Assembly: GCA_905215445.1 (NCBI GenBank)
Contig: CAJMPZ010000060.1
Span: forward strand, 1-12,665
DNA from: an uncultured bacterium
GTDB taxonomy: Bacteria; Actinomycetota; Coriobacteriia; Coriobacteriales; Coriobacteriaceae
Direction: 5' to 3'
DNA length: 12,665 nt
This document shows positions 9,570 through 12,665 of the stretch, piece by piece. Under the pieces are notes generated by a model. It saw only the letters and a list, made by a program, of their open reading frames with translations, ran no database searches and had not been told where the DNA came from. A program made the translations under genes and the position numbers. Position 1 is the first letter of the stretch, and each line of letters starts with the position of its first letter.

Positions 9570-9590
9570 TTTGTTCATTGTTTGTTCATT
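9570..9590. promoter_or_regulatory. 11-bp-spaced direct repeat resembling an actinobacterial PHO box
   Basis: TTTGTTCATT occurs twice (9570-9579 and 9581-9590), exactly 11 bases apart. The GTTCATT cores resemble the 11-nt direct repeat units with a GTTCACC core that are bound by the response regulator PhoP in Streptomyces. The distance is about 190 bases to the adhE ATG and about 233 bases to the surface-protein start. Which gene it would control is not clear. The match is by eye only. Confidence 0.35.
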
Positions 9591-9683
9591 AGGTCTTAGG
9601 AAATTAATGCACATCGATCAATTCTGGCTGGTCGTGACACTAATTTTTGGTCGTTTCTATTTCATGGCAATAAACGCGTTCTC

Positions 9684-9711
9684 TTGTCAGACAAAACACT
9701 GGTATTAAACT
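9684..9711 (+). promoter_or_regulatory. Weak candidate promoter for the surface-protein gene
   Basis: TTGTCA (9684-9689) matches the -35 consensus at five of six positions. It is followed after 16 bases by TAAACT, a four-of-six match to -10. It would give a leader of about 105 bases. It overlaps the TTGTC-A-GACAA palindrome, which could be a binding site. Other weak -10-like stretches such as TATATG near 9752 exist, so the promoter is not settled. Confidence 0.25.
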
Positions 9712-9822
9712 AAAACCAATGTGCCAGACAGTACATTCGGTAAGAGTGAAATATATGCCTTTGCCTCTGGGTATTTTGTCGCCCTTTACCGGTTCATGTC
9801 AGTTGAGTAGAAAGGGCGGTTT

Positions 9823-10092
9823 GTGAGATTGCCACGTTGCAGGCGAGCTCTCGTTTGGCTCGTCTCTTTTTTGTTCGTGTTTAACACGATTCCTACGAGC
9901 GTATTTGCTGACGTAATAGTGAATAATGACCCTCAGCAAAACACGACTTCGGAGAATCTGTCTAATGAATCTGCTGATAGTGATTCTGGGTCAAGGGGGG
10001 GGCGGTCGAGGCTTCGTCTAACGACAATACGGTTTCAAGTGATGATCAAAAACCTGAATCTGATGTCTCGGATAAGCAGTCAAACGATGTGA
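9823..10092 (+). CDS. Truncated product of the surface-protein gene as sequenced
   Basis: Read literally, translation from GTG 9823 yields 89 residues: signal peptide, acidic linker, then about 29 out-of-frame residues after the G-run rich in Arg, Leu and Thr, stopping at TGA 10090-10092. The last part does not resemble the Ser/Asp/Glu linker that the other frame continues. This short product is therefore what the OFF state would make, not an independent gene. Confidence 0.6.
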   Translation: MRLPRCRRALVWLVSFLFVFNTIPTSVFADVIVNNDPQQNTTSENLSNESADSDSGSRGGRSRLRLTTIRFQVMIKNLNLMSRISSQTM

Positions 10093-12665
10093 ATGTGAAT
10101 GAAACATCTGATGAATCGAATTCTGATGCAGCAGAATCTGGTGTTTATCAAGTTAATGATCAATTAACATTTGAGGATGCGCTGAATAAAATCGCCTCCG
10201 ATAATTTATCGGAGATCAGACTTGTCCTAAAAGGCGGCTCGTCTTTTGTGGTACCGACCCAAGATTACGTTTCGACTTTCGGCGTTGCTAACAAGAAGAT
10301 TACCGTGACGAGTGACGGTGATAATCGCGCAACCTTGCACTTCTCCAACCGTGCCATGCTTTCCGGATCTTGTACTTTTGACAACGTCGAAGTGGTTGGT
10401 TCAGGAAAATTCTATTGCAATGGTTTCGATACCGTTTTCACTCGTAACTGCGAGCTCAACCTCTCTGAAACACTTTATGGCGGTGGCTATAGGTCGACTG
10501 TCGATCACACACATGTGGTGATAGCCGCGTCTGGATATATCAATCCTGGTAGTGGCGCTGGCCTTCATGACGTCATCGGTGGTTCATATCAAGGATCCGT
10601 CGAGCATGACACCTATCTTGAGATCAGCGGTAACCTTCGCATGGCTAGCGGTAATCACGTTAATCCCGGTTGCATGCGCGGCGATGGGTCGAGCGGCGAT
10701 GGAAACGGCTTTCCTGCTGTTTATGTAGGTGGTAACGCCACGCTTGTTTACGACAATGCCAACTCCGAAGTTTCTCCTGCTATCGAAGGCACTTACGGTT
10801 GCGAGATGCGCGGCAACGTGACGCTTGATGTTCGCTCGGGTCGGGTAAATGAAATTTGCGGTCATTTTGGTGACCCTGCGCCTATTAAAGGCAACATTCA
10901 TATTATTGCGGGCAGCAGTACTTATGAAAACACCGACAAAACGCTTCGTCTTAATAGCAATTGGCCAATAATTGGCGCAGGACAAATGATCCCAGATGGA
11001 GTTTATGAGGTCGATGGCGATGTCGTTATCGATGCTTACGAGAATGTTTGGGGCTGGGATAAAGGTGGATCGATACCCAATGATGTCCCTTTTATTGAAG
11101 GTTCGAAGAAAGCGAACGTTGGCGGATCTATTACCGTTAATGTCCACGGCTCCCATGTTGGCTCTATTTATGGAGCAGAGTGGAGTGCTGTAAACGGTGA
11201 TATCGCCGTGAACGCTTCTGGTGTTGAGCTGAGGGATGAAGCGGGCGATTCTCATGGGTATGTTTTCTGCGAGAATGACCTGACCAATTCGTCGGATGAG
11301 GGATCGAGCGTAAAGGCTAGAGGAAAGCTATCTATCAGTCTGAATAGCGGCAGTGTTGGCTACGTTTCGTTGACTTCGAACAAGAATGTATCGATTTCTG
11401 ACGGTTCCTTCATTAATATTGCTGGACGACCGGAAATAGCTACGGGCGTTACGGGTGTGTACTATGGGCTTCCCAAGGGGTCTTCTTCTCCCACAATCAA
11501 TATTGCAGGGACTGTGGCTGAGATTCCTTATATTAAGTACGCATCTGCATTGAATGTTACTGATAACTCCGAAATTACGGCCGGTACGATTTCTTCTGTA
11601 AATAAGATCGCTATTACTGGTCAATCGAATACAAATGTAACGACCAAATTTGGTTGCAACAATGCTTCTAGCAATGAATTAATTGAAGACAATGGCCTTC
11701 GGGTAGATGAGGGCAGCGTTTTGACGACAGCTGGCTCTCAAGCCTACGTATATGGTTATGTCGATATCAATGGTACTTGGGAGCAACAATACAATACTGC
11801 GAAAAACTATAACGATATTTTCGTTAAGGGAACCACCTCTATTGGCAGTAAGGGCATTCTCATCGATCACGGTTCAAGTAATTTGAAAGGTGCCGTTATT
11901 AATAAGGGCACACTTGCCTTAATGGCACCCGCATTATTCCAAGGAAATTACCGTGGCGATGACGCTGAAATTAGACTGCCAGCTGTCACTAATAACTATG
12001 ATGGCACGGATGATGGCGGCGACATACCCCTTATTGTAAAAGGGGAATCGTCAGGGAAGACTACTGTTAATACGGTGGATCCGAACAATTGGCAGAATTT
12101 GAAACTGCCGTCACTCGGAGATAACTACGTACTCTCCAAAGCTAGTGGTGATGCACCTAAGCAAAGCACTTTTATTCTTGGCAACGAGGATGCGGTTGGT
12201 GAGGGCTATTACCTTAAGCGCGTCAGGGATGCCGACAGTACTGATGATTTTCACATGTGGCAGGTCGCAGCAAAGTTATCGCTGACTTTTGATGATAATG
12301 GCGCATACGATCCTGCTTATCCTCAAAAGTTTTTGCAAGATAAGACTGCAGATAAGGACAGTTACACCTTCGCGCTGCCCAAGACCGCCCCGACCCGCAA
12401 GGGCTGGGCGTTCGACGGCTGGAACACCGAGAGGGACGGGTCGGGCGATCAGTTCACCGACAAGACCGAGGTCTCCAAGTCCACGACCGTCTACGCCCAG
12501 TGGAAGTGGGTGCCCCGCGACGTCACCGTGACCTTCGACGAGAACGGCGGCGAGACCAAGGCCGACCCCGCCTCCCAGACCAAGACCACCGGGCCGGGCA
12601 AGACCTCGTTCACCTTCGCGCTGCCCAAGACCGCCCCGACCCGCAAGGGCTGGGCGTTCGACGGC
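9823..12665 (+). CDS. Large secreted adhesin-like protein, frameshifted at a G8 tract, 3' end outside window
   Basis: This is a very large exported, probably cell-surface protein of unknown specific function. GTG 9823 follows AAAGGG by 6 bases. The product starts with a signal peptide (basic R-rich start, hydrophobic core, likely cleavage after S-V-F-A at residue 29). An acidic Ser/Asp/Asn linker follows. Eight G at 9995-10002 throw the frame off. With nine G (or six) the frame is continuous to the window end, giving 948 residues. After the linker (to about 125) comes a beta-rich region (about 127-815) with recurring G-N-V-T-L/G-D-I-A-V and S-G-x-V-x-x-I-x-G style motifs, suggestive of a right-handed beta-helix. 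From about 818 it has InlB-type repeats (V-T-F-D-E-N-G, then K-G-W-A-F-D-G-W, then Y-A-Q-W) of 82 residues. No anchor motif is visible yet. The gene is AT-richer than its neighbours until 12364, suggesting transfer. It may be phase-variable or a pseudogene. Confidence 0.8.
9995..10002 (+). repeat. Homopolymeric G8 tract at the frame break (candidate phase-variation switch)
   Basis: Eight consecutive G follow TCAA and precede CGGTCGAG, about 172 bases into the gene. With eight G the signal-peptide frame stops at 10092. Gain of one G, loss of two, or a -1 slip joins it to the frame open from 10008 to the window end. The linker is Ser/Asp/Asn/Glu-rich on both sides once joined, which supports one original gene. 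A sequencing or assembly error in the homopolymer remains possible. Confidence 0.7.
12276..12665 (+). repeat. InlB-type (Listeria-Bacteroides) repeat units, 246-bp period
   Basis: Two tandem units start at about 12276 and 12522; the second is cut by the window end. Both carry the T-F-D-(D/E)-N-G opening and the K-G-W-A-F-D-G core. The 55 bases at 12365-12419 recur exactly at 12611-12665, 246 bases (82 codons) later. The first unit's opening is AT-rich and divergent, while everything from about 12365 is GC-rich. Such repeats are typical of secreted or wall-attached proteins. Confidence 0.85.

Larger units (their letters stand above)
9379..9822. other. Divergent intergenic control region, no gene seen
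   Basis: This stretch of 444 bases separates adhE (minus) from the surface-protein gene (plus). It is AT-richer than the genes to its left. No credible coding frame or RNA gene was found. It contains the adhE leader and candidate -10, a perfect 12-bp inverted repeat (9471-9500), an 11-bp-spaced direct repeat (9570-9590), a TTAGG-TC-TTAGG direct repeat (9590-9601), a small TTGTC-A-GACAA palindrome (9684-9694) and a 16-base imperfect direct repeat (9685-9700 and 9722-9737). It probably carries promoters for both flanking genes. Confidence 0.6.

Noticed and set aside
9332..9592. Small plus-strand frame across the adhE start and control region
   Set aside because: It overlaps the adhE N-terminus and its ribosome-binding site, crosses the inverted repeat, and has no convincing start signal.
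9823..10092. Independent small secreted peptide gene
   Set aside because: The part after the G-run changes composition abruptly, while the alternative frame continues the acidic linker for thousands of bases. A truncated form of one large gene explains it better.
10584..11255. Minus-strand open frame inside the surface-protein gene
   Set aside because: It lies wholly opposite a continuous, compositionally coherent plus-strand frame and has no recognisable domain or start context.

Overview
The window looks like a chromosomal segment from a high-GC anaerobic actinobacterium, most likely a gut Coriobacteriia member close to Collinsella. This is inferred from the GC-rich codon use of the housekeeping genes, the cdsA-dxr-rseP-ispG-proS order, the use of TTG and GTG starts, and a fermentative AdhE. 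No 16S or other marker is present, so the genus is a guess.

Layout. Positions 1-5704 (+) hold a tightly packed operon: the 3' end of cdsA (CDP-diacylglycerol synthesis), dxr (MEP isoprenoid pathway), a site-2 protease (rseP family) carrying an unusual helix-turn-helix-like insert, ispG (the [4Fe-4S] step of the MEP pathway, TTG start) and proS (prolyl-tRNA synthetase). Gene junctions overlap by 1 base, abut, or are separated by less than about 30 bases. Together they supply phospholipid precursors, isoprenoid precursors, envelope proteolysis and translation. Two hairpins at 5738-5844 separate this operon from the convergent minus-strand genes.

Positions 5877-9378 (-) hold a small APH-fold phosphotransferase of unknown substrate and, upstream of it, a full-length bifunctional aldehyde/alcohol dehydrogenase (adhE), with a strong GC-rich hairpin between them. 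The 444-base gap 9379-9822 is the divergent control region between adhE and the next gene. It holds a perfect 12-bp inverted repeat, a PHO-box-like 11-bp direct repeat, a candidate extended -10 for adhE, and imperfect repeats nearer the plus-strand gene.

From 9823 to the window end (+) runs a very large, AT-richer gene for a secreted, probably surface-attached protein: signal peptide, acidic Ser/Asp/Asn linker, a long beta-rich region with recurring Gly/Asn motifs, then GC-rich InlB-type (Listeria-Bacteroides) repeats that continue past the window. The reading frame is broken at a run of eight G (9995-10002). One extra G, loss of two G, or a -1 ribosomal slip restores a frame open from the signal peptide to the last base. 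The long downstream frame has no start of its own beside an export signal and no stop in the window. The most interesting hypothesis here is a phase-variable adhesin, currently in the OFF state in this sequence. The second is the site-2 protease with an embedded HTH-like domain.
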